Positions 1-6,923 of a stretch of DNA of 7,964 nucleotides are shown here, piece after piece. A model generated the notes under the pieces. The model had not been told where the DNA came from, ran no database searches, and was given only the letters and a program-made list of their open reading frames with translations. The stretch lies in contig DLGN01000261.1 in the NCBI GenBank assembly GCA_002482715.1, forward strand, positions 1-7,964, read 5' to 3'. Both the position numbers and the translations under genes were made by a program. The first letter of the stretch is position 1. Every line of letters starts with the position of its first letter. This DNA comes from Oxalobacteraceae bacterium UBA7693 (GTDB taxonomy: Bacteria; Pseudomonadota; Gammaproteobacteria; Burkholderiales; Burkholderiaceae_D).

Positions 1-205
1 AGGTGTGGTGATCGAACAGACAGAGCATTGAACTTAGTTCAGAATTGTTTGAGGGCTATGAAGTGTTTTGCAAGAGTAGTCACTTAGGTTTTGATTCAGG
101 TAGGCGATGAGTTGAGTTTTTTTAGGCAAATCTACTATTTCGAATTTATCTTGATTGGCAGGTTTGATTTCACAGAGTCATCACTAATCGCCTATTTTTT
201 TGTTT
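1..205. other. Left-edge intergenic region, no supported gene
   Basis: No complete gene can be supported here. On the + strand, frame 2 is open from the window edge and ends at a TGA at 29-31, reading GVVIEQTEH before the stop. This looks like a plausible protein C-terminus, but it is too short to assign. Frame 1 is also open, to a TAG at 85-87, so the edge coding frame is undecided. A short hairpin, TGAAC-TTA-GTTCA (29-41), overlaps that TGA. The remainder is AT-rich, and the apaH gene ends into it from the right. No convincing terminator, promoter or RNA gene is visible. Confidence 0.4.
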
Positions 206-1042
206 TTAGTGAATTTTCAAACCTTCTTTATTCGAACATTGTAAAACTAGTCTATCTTCTAATCGCACTGCTGTTAATTTCCCACCCCACACGCAGCCAG
301 TATCTAGGCTGATCAAGTTGTTTCGCAATACTAATCCCAGCGTTGACCAATGCCCGAAAACGACTGTGCAGTTTTGGCTTAAGCGTTCTGGTAAATCGAA
401 CCACGGAAGTAAATGTTCGGGTGCTTTGGCTGTGCCTTCTTTGAGATCAAAATCCATGCTGCCATCCGCATGACAAAAACGCATGCGGGTGAGGGCGTTG
501 ATGATGCAGCGTTGACGTTCTGTACCTTGAAGCTGATCGTGCCAAATGACGGGCGTGTTGCCGTACATATTGCGAAGCAAGTCTTGCCACCTGTCGCTAC
601 GCAATTCGATTTCGATTTCTTGCGCTAGTTTGAGTGTTTTTACTTTATCCCAATTGGCGAAAACGCCAGCATGCACTAAAAGATGTTGGTCGATGTCTAA
701 TGCCATCGGTCGATGGCGCAGCCAATCTAATAACTCTTCCCTATCTTCTGCTGCGAGTATTGCGCCTAGCGTATCGCTACGATGTAATTGCCGCGCACCG
801 CATGCGACTGCAAGCAGGTGCAAATCATGGTTGCCTAATACTGATTCCGCACGCGACCCTAAGCCTTTGATCAAACGTAAGGTGTCGAGTGATTTTGGCC
901 CGCGATTGATTAGATCGCCAGCAAACAGTAAACGTGCTTGCGGTGTTATTGCATCGATTTTAGCTATTAACTCAACTAGCTGATCGTAGCAGCCTTGTAC
1001 ATCGCCAATGACATAAGTGCTGGTGGACATCTTTGTGGGCAT
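206..1042 (-). CDS. apaH: Bis(5'-nucleosyl)-tetraphosphatase, symmetrical (ApaH)
   Basis: This enzyme hydrolyses diadenosine tetraphosphate (Ap4A) to two ADP in the cytoplasm, and in E. coli it also removes Np4A-type caps from RNA. The 278-residue product matches the usual length of about 280. The metallophosphatase signature is complete: GDVQGC (13-18), GDLINRG (42-48), GNHD (70-73), VHAG with His124, and GHW (230-232). The characteristic C-terminal DTGCVWGG lies at 247-254. The first ATG overlaps the hemH stop by one base (TGATG), which suggests translational coupling. A second ATG, at residue 5 (codon 1030-1028), would leave an N-terminus nearer the usual length before the first metal motif, and neither start has a clear Shine-Dalgarno. 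The gene is therefore the last of a recN/hemH-side transcript. Function is secure; the exact start is not. Confidence 0.96.
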   Translation of the reverse strand: MPTKMSTSTYVIGDVQGCYDQLVELIAKIDAITPQARLLFAGDLINRGPKSLDTLRLIKGLGSRAESVLGNHDLHLLAVACGARQLHRSDTLGAILAAEDREELLDWLRHRPMALDIDQHLLVHAGVFANWDKVKTLKLAQEIEIELRSDRWQDLLRNMYGNTPVIWHDQLQGTERQRCIINALTRMRFCHADGSMDFDLKEGTAKAPEHLLPWFDLPERLSQNCTVVFGHWSTLGLVLRNNLISLDTGCVWGGKLTAVRLEDRLVLQCSNKEGLKIH

Positions 1043-2148
1043 CAGTGATCGGCACCGAATCGTTTTGCTTCGCTACGGCTAATTAATGCATTTTGTTTTT
1101 CTTGTTCGCGCATACTGGTTGTGACCATCGTTGGCCAACCAATTAAATGTTGTTCGCTGATTTCTGCTAAGGCACGTAAGGCGTCAGGCGATTCATTTAA
1201 ACAAGGAATGTAATTGAAGGTTTGACCGCCTGCAGTTAAGAAAGCCTGACGTACTTCGATGGCGATTTCTTCCAATGTCTCTAAACAATCTGCTAAAAAG
1301 CCAGGGCAAACGACGTCGATGCGTTTGATGCCCTGCTTCGCTAGTGCTTGTACGGTTGGTTCGGTGTACGGTTGCAGCCACTCGGCACGCCCCAGGCGTG
1401 ATTGAAAGGTGACGACATACTCTTCCTTACTCAATCCTAATTGTTCGGCTAGCAGGCGTGCAGTTTTATAGCATTCACAGTGATACGGATCGCCACGCAT
1501 TAAGAATGCTTTTGGTAATCCATGAAAACTCATGACGAGTTTTTCTGGCTTTCCATTTTGCTCCCACGCGCGCAGAATAGAATTCTTTAATGCATGGATG
1601 TAGCTGGGGTGATCGTGATAATGCTTAATGAATCGTAGCTCAGGTACATTTCTGGTTTGCTGATAATGTTGTGTGATAGCGTCAAAATTCGAGGCGGTGG
1701 TAGTCGCTGAATATTGTGGGTAGGCAGGTAAAATTAGGATACGTTCGTGGCCCTCTGTCTTCAGTTGGGCTAGCACTTCTGGGATAGACGGCGAACCATA
1801 ACGCATCGCGTGGACGACGTTTACTTCATGTCCACGTTCACCCAGATAGCCTTTGAGTAGCACTGCTTGTTTGCGTGTATGAACGAGTAAAGGCGAGCCT
1901 TCATTCGTCCAGATTGAGGCATATTTTTCTGCTGATTTTTTGGAGCGGAAAGGCAATATGATGAAGTTTAAAATCATCCACCAAACAGCACGTGGAATTT
2001 CAACGACACGTTGGTCCCACAAGAATTGTTTCAAATAACGTTTGACCGCACTGGGCGTTGGTGCATCTGGTGTACCGAGATTAATTAAGACGACGGCCGT
2101 CTTTACGAGCTTTCCGTGTGCGTAATCAGGTTCTTTGAGGAATGTCAT
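1042..2148 (-). CDS. hemH: Ferrochelatase (protohaem ferro-lyase)
   Basis: Ferrochelatase inserts Fe2+ into protoporphyrin IX, the final step of protohaem synthesis, at the cytoplasmic face of the membrane. The 368-residue product is full length for the proteobacterial family. Visible landmarks are LINLGTPDAPT (21-31), MRYGSP (115-120), LPAYPQYSATT (140-150), SFHGLPK with the metal-site His209 (207-213), GDPYHCECYKTA (219-230), FQSRLGRAEWLQPYT (248-262) and CPGFLADCLETLEEI (281-295), the last containing the conserved acidic Glu290. A hydrophobic stretch around 55-67 fits the membrane-contacting lip. A weak GAAAG lies about eight bases before the ATG. The gene follows recN after 71 bases and its TGA overlaps the apaH start, so it is probably cotranscribed with apaH. 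In many Burkholderiales hemH instead lies near hrcA and grpE, so the placement here may be rearranged. Confidence 0.97.
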   Translation of the reverse strand: MTFLKEPDYAHGKLVKTAVVLINLGTPDAPTPSAVKRYLKQFLWDQRVVEIPRAVWWMILNFIILPFRSKKSAEKYASIWTNEGSPLLVHTRKQAVLLKGYLGERGHEVNVVHAMRYGSPSIPEVLAQLKTEGHERILILPAYPQYSATTTASNFDAITQHYQQTRNVPELRFIKHYHDHPSYIHALKNSILRAWEQNGKPEKLVMSFHGLPKAFLMRGDPYHCECYKTARLLAEQLGLSKEEYVVTFQSRLGRAEWLQPYTEPTVQALAKQGIKRIDVVCPGFLADCLETLEEIAIEVRQAFLTAGGQTFNYIPCLNESPDALRALAEISEQHLIGWPTMVTTSMREQEKQNALISRSEAKRFGADH

Positions 2149-2219
2149 GGCGAACTTTCATTGATTTGAGTGCGTTGATTTTTTGTGCGAAAAGTTAGCG
2201 CTATCGAAGTCGTTAAGTT

Positions 2220-3866
2220 TTATAAAGCGAGTAGTTCTCGAGCATGTTTACGCGTGGTTGCGGTAATCTCTAGGCCACCCAGCATGCGTGCGATTTCTTC
2301 CACGCGTTGTTTATTATCAAGTGCATTAATTTGCGAAAAGGTTTTATTATTTTCTTGCGTTTTGCTGACTTCAAAGTGCTGGTTGCCCTGGCTGGCAACT
2401 TGCGGCAAATGGGTCACACACAATACTTGCCTGTCTTGACCCAGACGTTTTAATAAACGCCCGACGACTTCTGCAACAGCACCACCAATACCGCTATCCA
2501 CTTCGTCGAAGATGAGTGTAGGCGTGGCTGTAGCACAAGATGTAATCACCGAGATTGCTAAAGAAATGCGGGCTAACTCACCTCCAGAGGCGACTTTTGC
2601 AAGTGGCCGTAATTGCACTCCAGCGTGCCCGGCGACCATGAACTCAATATTTTCCAAGCCGCTGGCACTTGGTTCGCAGGCGACTAGGTCAACCGCGAAA
2701 CGACCACCCGCCATGCTCAAGTCTTGCATCGCATTGGTGACTGCTAGCCCTAAATCACCTGCGATAACTTGACGTTTTTCGCTGAGCATTTTTGCCTCTT
2801 TCAGGTAAGCTTGAAAGGCCAGCTCTTCCTGTTGTTTCAATGATTCGATGTCAGACGCACCCGATAGTTGTGCTAATTGCTGCCGCAAATTTTCTAGCTC
2901 ATAGATCAAACCTTCTGGTTCGACGTGAAAGCGTCTCGCGGTGCTGTGTAGGTTTTCTACTCGTTGTTCAACTTGTCGCAATCTAGCCGGATCAAGTTCG
3001 ACACGGTTGAGATAGTCGTTTAATGCATAGGCACATTCTTGAAGATTGATGCGCGCTGATTCGAGTGATTCAAGAATGGGTTTGAGTTTATTGTCATACT
3101 CTTCTAATCTGCCGAGTTTTTGTAGCAATGCAGATACTTGCGAAAGGACAGGGTGATCTGATTCAGAAATCGTATCCGCAGCTTCTTGTGCGCCCTCTAA
3201 TAAGCTGGCGGCATGGGCTAAGCGGCTATGTTCTTGTGTGATTTCATCCCATTCCCCTTTTTTGAGTTGCAGTTTATCGAGCTCGCCAACTTGCCATTCT
3301 AGGCGCTGACGTTCTTGCAGGATGTTTTTTGCGTTCTGTTCGAATTCTTCTCGTTGCTTCGCCAAATTACGCCAGTGCTTGTGTAAGCTACCGACCTTAC
3401 TTGTCTGGCTTTGTAATCCAGCCTGCATGTCGAGTAAGTTTCGCTGCGCTTCACTTTTTAGTAATGATTGATGTGCGTGTTGGCCATGAATGTCCACCAG
3501 ATATTCACCGAGTTCACGTAGTTGGGCTGCGGTTGCACTGATACCGTTGATATAAGCTTTAGAACGCCCGGCATTGTCGATCACTCGACGTATCAAAAGT
3601 TGTCCATCTTCGGCATTGAAGTCATGTTCTAGTAGCCAAGTGGATGTGGCGGAGTTGCAAGAAAACTCGGCGCTGATATCGGCCTTTTGTGCACCTTCTC
3701 TAACCATGCTGGCATCACCACGCCCGCCCAAAGTTAATGCAAGCGCATCGATCAAAATGGATTTTCCAGCACCAGTTTCACCGGTAAATACGGTAAAGCC
3801 AGCAGAAAATTCTAGTTCTATCGCATCAACGATAACAAAATCACGAATCGCAAGCGTACGCAGCAT
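2220..3866 (-). CDS. recN: DNA repair protein RecN (SMC-like ATPase)
   Basis: RecN is a cytoplasmic SMC-family ATPase that helps RecA-dependent repair of double-strand breaks, and it is one of the most strongly induced SOS proteins in E. coli. The 548-residue product is close to the E. coli length (553). The N-terminal ATPase half carries Walker A GETGAGKS (29-36), followed by the GGRGD segment and a conserved VDIHGQHAHQ block. The middle, about residues 150-390, is glutamine-, glutamate- and leucine-rich and reads as the long coiled coil. The C-terminal half has the ABC signature SGGE (427-430), Walker B LIFDE (451-455) and the H-loop THLPQVA with His486. All catalytic elements are intact. 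A LexA box lies about 86 bases upstream of the start. No good Shine-Dalgarno precedes the ATG, but the N-terminus MLRTLAIRDFVIVD is typical of the family. Confidence 0.97.
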   Translation of the reverse strand: MLRTLAIRDFVIVDAIELEFSAGFTVFTGETGAGKSILIDALALTLGGRGDASMVREGAQKADISAEFSCNSATSTWLLEHDFNAEDGQLLIRRVIDNAGRSKAYINGISATAAQLRELGEYLVDIHGQHAHQSLLKSEAQRNLLDMQAGLQSQTSKVGSLHKHWRNLAKQREEFEQNAKNILQERQRLEWQVGELDKLQLKKGEWDEITQEHSRLAHAASLLEGAQEAADTISESDHPVLSQVSALLQKLGRLEEYDNKLKPILESLESARINLQECAYALNDYLNRVELDPARLRQVEQRVENLHSTARRFHVEPEGLIYELENLRQQLAQLSGASDIESLKQQEELAFQAYLKEAKMLSEKRQVIAGDLGLAVTNAMQDLSMAGGRFAVDLVACEPSASGLENIEFMVAGHAGVQLRPLAKVASGGELARISLAISVITSCATATPTLIFDEVDSGIGGAVAEVVGRLLKRLGQDRQVLCVTHLPQVASQGNQHFEVSKTQENNKTFSQINALDNKQRVEEIARMLGGLEITATTRKHARELLAL

Positions 3867-3890
3867 AGGTTTTCATCTGTATGAGTGAGT

Positions 3891-3925
3891 TGAGGTGATG
3901 GCGCAATTGCGCGTATTTTACCTCA
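3891..3925 (-). promoter_or_regulatory. Imperfect dyad in the recN leader region
   Basis: The outer arms TGAGGT (3891-3896) and ACCTCA (3920-3925) flank a perfect 12-base palindrome, GCGCAATTGCGC (3901-3912). On the recN strand a TAAAAT (3920-3915) lies within the dyad and could be a -10 box, but no good -35 accompanies it. If transcription starts upstream, nearer the LexA box, this segment would form a hairpin in the 5' leader about 25 bases before the recN start codon. Whether it is an operator, a leader hairpin or chance is not decided by the sequence. Confidence 0.4.
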
Positions 3926-3950
3926 GGGTATCGAGTGCAGTGCGACAAAA

Positions 3951-3970
3951 TACTGTATTTATTCACAGGA
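3951..3970 (-). promoter_or_regulatory. LexA-binding site (SOS box) of recN
   Basis: The sequence contains CTGT-N8-ACAG (3953-3968) with an AT-rich centre, the canonical LexA operator of proteobacteria. The left flank TA also matches the extended consensus. It lies between nadK and recN, about 86 bases upstream of the recN ATG. An 8-base match of this kind is expected about 0.1 times by chance in the whole window, so its position before a classic SOS gene is strong support. The exact -35 and -10 boxes it would block are unclear: TTGTCC with TAAATA on the minus strand is one weak possibility. Confidence 0.85.
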
Positions 3971-3984
3971 CTTTGCGGGACAAA

Positions 3985-4878
3985 TTAGTTCAATGCACCT
4001 TCCACTGAAGGGTATTCGTTCCAGTGGAGTTTTTCGCGCAGAGTATGGTAGTAGTTCCAATCCTCTGGATGCAAGAAGGTGATGTGATGGGTAGATCGAC
4101 TGATAATGATTTTATCTTTGTGATTGAGATTGGCAAAAGATTGCATATCAAAGTTCACACTAGCATCACGTCCTGCTACGATTTCAACGCTGATGACACT
4201 GGTTTCTGGTAAAACAATCGGACGATTGGATAAAGCATGTGGTGCAATTGGCACCATCACGATGCCCCCCAAGCTTGGATGAAGCAAGGGGCCGCCAGCT
4301 GAAAGCGCGTAAGCGGTAGAGCCGGTCGGTGTTGATACAATCAAACCATCAGAACGTTGGTTGTACATAAAGTGTTGATCGACCTCGACTCGTAATTCAA
4401 TCATGCCTGAGCCTGCACCCCGGGATAAAACGATATCGTTAAAAGCGACGCCACTAAAAATCTGTTCGCCATCGCGAACCACGATGGCTTCTAGCATGCA
4501 ACGCTGTTCTGCGATGTGCTCACCATTCAAAATTTTCATCACGGCAGGAATCATTTGGTCGCGCGGAATATCGGTAATGAAGCCGAGGCGTCCTTGATTA
4601 ATTCCGATCAATGGTACATCGTAAGGCGCCAATTGGCGCGCAATTCCCAACATAGTGCCATCGCCACCGAGTACGATGGCAATGTCTGCAGTACGCCCAA
4701 TGTCTGCGACGGATAGCGCTGGAAAATCATTTAAGGCTAAATTGTGTGCTGAATCATGATCAAACAAAGCCGTGTGACCAGCAGCACTGAGGGAGTGCGC
4801 TAATTCATTTAAAGATTCACCCATGCCAAGTGCATTGTATTTTCCGATCAAGGCAATGGTTTTGGGTGTTGTTGTCAT
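3985..4878 (-). CDS. nadK: NAD kinase
   Basis: NAD kinase phosphorylates NAD+ at the 2' position of its adenosine ribose using ATP, and is the only dedicated route to NADP+ in most bacteria; it is cytoplasmic and normally essential. The 297-residue product is full length. It shows the GGDGT motif (71-75) with catalytic Asp73, NQGRLGF (94-100), the ND pair at 147-148 corresponding to the NE/ND motif that binds NAD, and the glycine-rich block from GLIVSTPTGSTAY (178-190) through SAGGP (193-197). No residue expected to be catalytic is missing. The start ATG gives a typical N-terminus (KTIALIGKYN, residues 6-15) but has no visible Shine-Dalgarno. It is followed after 118 bases by recN, which has its own SOS-type control region, so the two are probably separately regulated. 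The symbol ppnK is a synonym. Confidence 0.97.
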   Translation of the reverse strand: MTTTPKTIALIGKYNALGMGESLNELAHSLSAAGHTALFDHDSAHNLALNDFPALSVADIGRTADIAIVLGGDGTMLGIARQLAPYDVPLIGINQGRLGFITDIPRDQMIPAVMKILNGEHIAEQRCMLEAIVVRDGEQIFSGVAFNDIVLSRGAGSGMIELRVEVDQHFMYNQRSDGLIVSTPTGSTAYALSAGGPLLHPSLGGIVMVPIAPHALSNRPIVLPETSVISVEIVAGRDASVNFDMQSFANLNHKDKIIISRSTHHITFLHPEDWNYYHTLREKLHWNEYPSVEGALN

Positions 4879-4924
4879 AGGGCATATGTGAAGATAGGGA
4901 GAAGGCTTTAGATTACACTATTCT

Positions 4925-5007
4925 TCGCCAATTGGATGTGTCCAATGATTAAAGTGATCTTAAAGAATGCGCTTTGTTGTGACTAAGCATTGGCTAGGAA
5001 TTGGCGA
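4925..5007. repeat. Nested inverted repeat between GNAT gene and nadK
   Basis: Three concentric pairs of arms are present: TCGCCAATT (4925-4933) with AATTGGCGA (4999-5007), CCAATG (4942-4947) with CATTGG (4988-4993), and AAAG (4962-4965) with CTTT (4972-4975). An alternative local hairpin, ATTGGA-TGTG-TCCAAT (4931-4946), uses part of the same arms. No T-tract follows on either strand, so this is not a standard terminator. It fills most of the 142-base gap and would be transcribed as leader if nadK starts upstream, or as trailer of the acetyltransferase mRNA. Its function is unknown. Confidence 0.5.
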
Positions 5008-5020
5008 GCATGGTCGATCC

Positions 5021-5500
5021 TCATGCATCAGTCTGTGAAACCAGCTGATCTTGTAAGTCAAGGAAATAATAATATTCGCTATTCCTCAGGTAGCCCAGTG
5101 ATTCATACAAACTTTGTCCTTGGTGATTGTCGTGCGAGGTTTCGAGAAATAAACCCTTGGCGCCTGTCTGTATCGCGAATGCCCTGGCACGCAACATGAG
5201 TTGTCTTGCGACACCTAAGCGTCTGGCCGATTCGGCGACATATAAGTCATTTAAGATCCAAAGGCGTTTAGCAGAAACCGATGAGAAGCTGGGGTAGAGT
5301 TGGACAAATCCTAGCCCTTGACTTGTCTGGTCAATTGCAAAGAAAATGTTTGATTGTTGTTGCTGCAATCGTTCATGCAAAAATTTTTTAGCTAAGTGTA
5401 GATCACTTGCTTGTTGGTAAAACACACGATAGGCATCAAACAGGGGAGCGATCAAGTCGACGTCATGCACGCTGGCTTGTTGAATGGTGAAAGGCATCAT
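5021..5500 (-). CDS. GNAT-family N-acetyltransferase
   Basis: This 159-residue protein is a single-domain GNAT acetyltransferase, which would transfer acetyl from acetyl-CoA to an amine; the substrate cannot be told from sequence. The segment GFVQLYPSFSS (64-74) corresponds to beta strand 4, WILNDLYV (81-88) to the following strand, and R93-x-x-G96-x-A98 to the acetyl-CoA pyrophosphate loop. The C-terminal block has LETSHDN (119-125) and SLYESLGY (130-137), with Tyr132 in the usual general-acid position. The protein begins MM; translation could start at either codon and no strong Shine-Dalgarno separates them. It is divergent from the monooxygenase gene across 143 bases and followed by nadK after 142 bases containing the nested inverted repeat. 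No membrane segment or signal peptide is seen. Confidence 0.9.
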   Translation of the reverse strand: MMPFTIQQASVHDVDLIAPLFDAYRVFYQQASDLHLAKKFLHERLQQQQSNIFFAIDQTSQGLGFVQLYPSFSSVSAKRLWILNDLYVAESARRLGVARQLMLRARAFAIQTGAKGLFLETSHDNHQGQSLYESLGYLRNSEYYYFLDLQDQLVSQTDA

Positions 5501-5609
5501 AAATTTTTCAAGTTGATTTTGATTGGATATAGGAATGGCGGAATTGCGAAATCATTGGCCGATGAATTTCCAGCTTAAATTAACAAACTAATCTATCTGC
5601 CGCTAATCG

Positions 5610-5637
5610 TATAATGAACACAACTTAAATTCATTAT
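5610..5637 (+). promoter_or_regulatory. Candidate promoter -10 with overlapping inverted repeat
   Basis: A perfect -10 hexamer TATAAT occurs at 5610-5615, 28 bases before the monooxygenase ATG. No good -35 lies at the normal distance: TTAACA (5580-5585) is 24 bases away, which is too far. Overlapping the -10 box is a perfect inverted repeat, ATAATGAA (5611-5618) and TTCATTAT (5630-5637), with an 11-base spacer. A regulator bound there would cover the -10 box and start point. The AT-richness of the region raises the chance of a random match, so this is a candidate only. Confidence 0.45.
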
Positions 5638-5643
5638 TTTTTT

Positions 5644-6861
5644 ATGGCACATTTTGTTATTGCAGGTGCTGGAATCGCCGGACTTGCTAGCGCTATTTTA
5701 CTGACCCGCCATGGACAAAAGGTGAGTATCTTTGAACAAGTTGCTGATCCGACCCCGGTAGGTGCAGGTCTGTTGTTGCAGCCTAGCGGGCAAGCGATGT
5801 TGGGCAACTTAGGCTTGCTCGGTGAAGTTCGTGAGAAGGCTGCTGTGGTACATAGTTTGGAAGGATACTCTGGTTCTTGGAAGACACTAGATCTACACTA
5901 CGCGTCGGTGCAACAAGACTGGCATGGCTTGGGTATACATCGCGCACATTTGCATCAAATTTTATGGAATTGTGCACGTAATTTGGGTGTCACTATGCAT
6001 TTGGGAAATGGTGTCTCTGATTTTGAGCTGCATTCCGGTCAAGTTCTAGTGCATCATCAACTTGGGGAATTGGTGGCAGATGGTTTGATCGTTGCGAATG
6101 GCACGCGTTCGTCTTTGCGAGATCGTTTGCAGCTAAAGCAGAGACACCGACCGTATCCTTGGGGGGCTTATTGGGCCGTATTAGATAAAGAAGACTGGCC
6201 TTTTCCACACATATTGATGCAACGCTATCGTGGTGCCCGAGTTATGCTGGGAATATTGCCAACTGGGTTGAATCCTCTGACACAGAAAACTTGCTATTCC
6301 TTGTTTTGGAGTTTGCCTAAATCATCGTTGGATGCCTATCAGCAAGCCGGTATGGCTGGGTTGGTCACGCGTATTGCTGAAATTTGGCCTGAAGTTGCGG
6401 ATTGGCTGGCCAATTCAACGCAGACGACAGTAGCGGTAGCGGAATATGCCGATGTCAGACTGTCTTCCTATCATCAACAAGCGGTGGTTGTCTTGGGAGA
6501 TGCCGCGCATGCGATGAGTCCGCAGTTGGGACAGGGTGCAAATATGGCTTTGATTGACGCTACGGTGTTGGCGCAGTGTCTAGAACAATCTACCGGTGGG
6601 CGTCATGATGTTGGGCCTTCCCAAATTCATGAAGCTTTCGCGCAATTTTCGACACGTCGTCGTCGGCATATCGCTTATTATCAAATGGCGAGTCGCATCA
6701 TGACACCCTTATATCAATCGCATTATCCGGTAGGCTGGTTGCGTGATATAGGGACAGTTGCAGGGCGTCATCTACCTGCAGTGTATCGCCAATATATGTT
6801 GACTTTATGTGGCGCGAAACAGTCGGTTTGGGACTTGCGCGCATTGAATGCCAACTTGTAA
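5644..6861 (+). CDS. FAD-dependent monooxygenase (PHBH-fold, UbiH/salicylate hydroxylase-like)
   Basis: The 405-residue product is a group A flavoprotein monooxygenase, a family that uses NAD(P)H and O2 to hydroxylate aromatic or similar substrates. The Rossmann dinucleotide motif GAGIAG lies at residues 8-13, with the acidic end of the second strand at Glu31. VGAGLLLQPSG follows, then the FAD-contacting Arg100 in HRAHLHQIL. The second FAD motif, GDAAHAMSPQLGQGAN (285-300), is intact. The DG motif, normally DG-x-x-S-x-x-R, reads NGTRSSLR (152-159), so the conserved Asp is Asn. The C-terminus is rich in Arg and Tyr, and no transmembrane helix is obvious. Substrate cannot be assigned. There is no Shine-Dalgarno before the ATG, which follows a run of T. 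A phosphatase gene follows after 62 bases on the same strand, so the two may be cotranscribed. Confidence 0.9.
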   Translation: MAHFVIAGAGIAGLASAILLTRHGQKVSIFEQVADPTPVGAGLLLQPSGQAMLGNLGLLGEVREKAAVVHSLEGYSGSWKTLDLHYASVQQDWHGLGIHRAHLHQILWNCARNLGVTMHLGNGVSDFELHSGQVLVHHQLGELVADGLIVANGTRSSLRDRLQLKQRHRPYPWGAYWAVLDKEDWPFPHILMQRYRGARVMLGILPTGLNPLTQKTCYSLFWSLPKSSLDAYQQAGMAGLVTRIAEIWPEVADWLANSTQTTVAVAEYADVRLSSYHQQAVVVLGDAAHAMSPQLGQGANMALIDATVLAQCLEQSTGGRHDVGPSQIHEAFAQFSTRRRRHIAYYQMASRIMTPLYQSHYPVGWLRDIGTVAGRHLPAVYRQYMLTLCGAKQSVWDLRALNANL

Positions 6862-6923
6862 GGAATTGCGAAAATTAGAAGCGCATTTTCGATTACACTG
6901 CAGCACCTATTTGACACAATTTT

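Noticed and set aside
182..211. CACTAA...TTAGTG arms around a T-rich stretch at the apaH stop, as a possible terminator.
   Set aside because: The stem has only six AT-rich pairs with an 18-base loop, overlaps the stop codon, and is not followed by a T-run on the apaH strand.
91..312. A + strand open frame starting at TTG, encoding a hydrophobic 73-residue peptide.
   Set aside because: It starts with a rare codon, has no ribosome site and runs antisense into the 3' end of apaH. The hydrophobicity follows from AT-rich DNA.
546..983. A 145-codon + strand open frame opposite apaH.
   Set aside because: It is entirely antisense to a well-conserved gene. The composition is a shadow of apaH and no domain is recognisable.
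3574..3888. A 104-codon + strand open frame opposite the recN start.
   Set aside because: It is the reverse of the RecN Walker A region, with no family resemblance and no independent start signal.
4626..4639. Perfect 14-base palindrome GCGCCAATTGGCGC inside nadK.
   Set aside because: About 0.5 such palindromes are expected by chance in this length, and it encodes ordinary conserved NadK residues (RQLAPY).
652..5007. The 9-mer AATTGGCGA occurring three times (both strands), considered as an uptake-sequence-like word.
   Set aside because: By rough count about ten 9-mers should occur three times by chance in a window of this size. A genome-wide count would be needed to revive it.
5540..6873. 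12-base direct repeat GGAATTGCGAAA (5540-5551 and 6862-6873) flanking the monooxygenase gene.
   Set aside because: Roughly two 12-base direct repeats are expected by chance here, and no other sign of insertion or excision accompanies it.
6911..6916. Perfect TTGACA just before the phosphatase gene, as a -35 box.
   Set aside because: It lies only seven bases before the start codon, so any promoter using it would start inside the gene.
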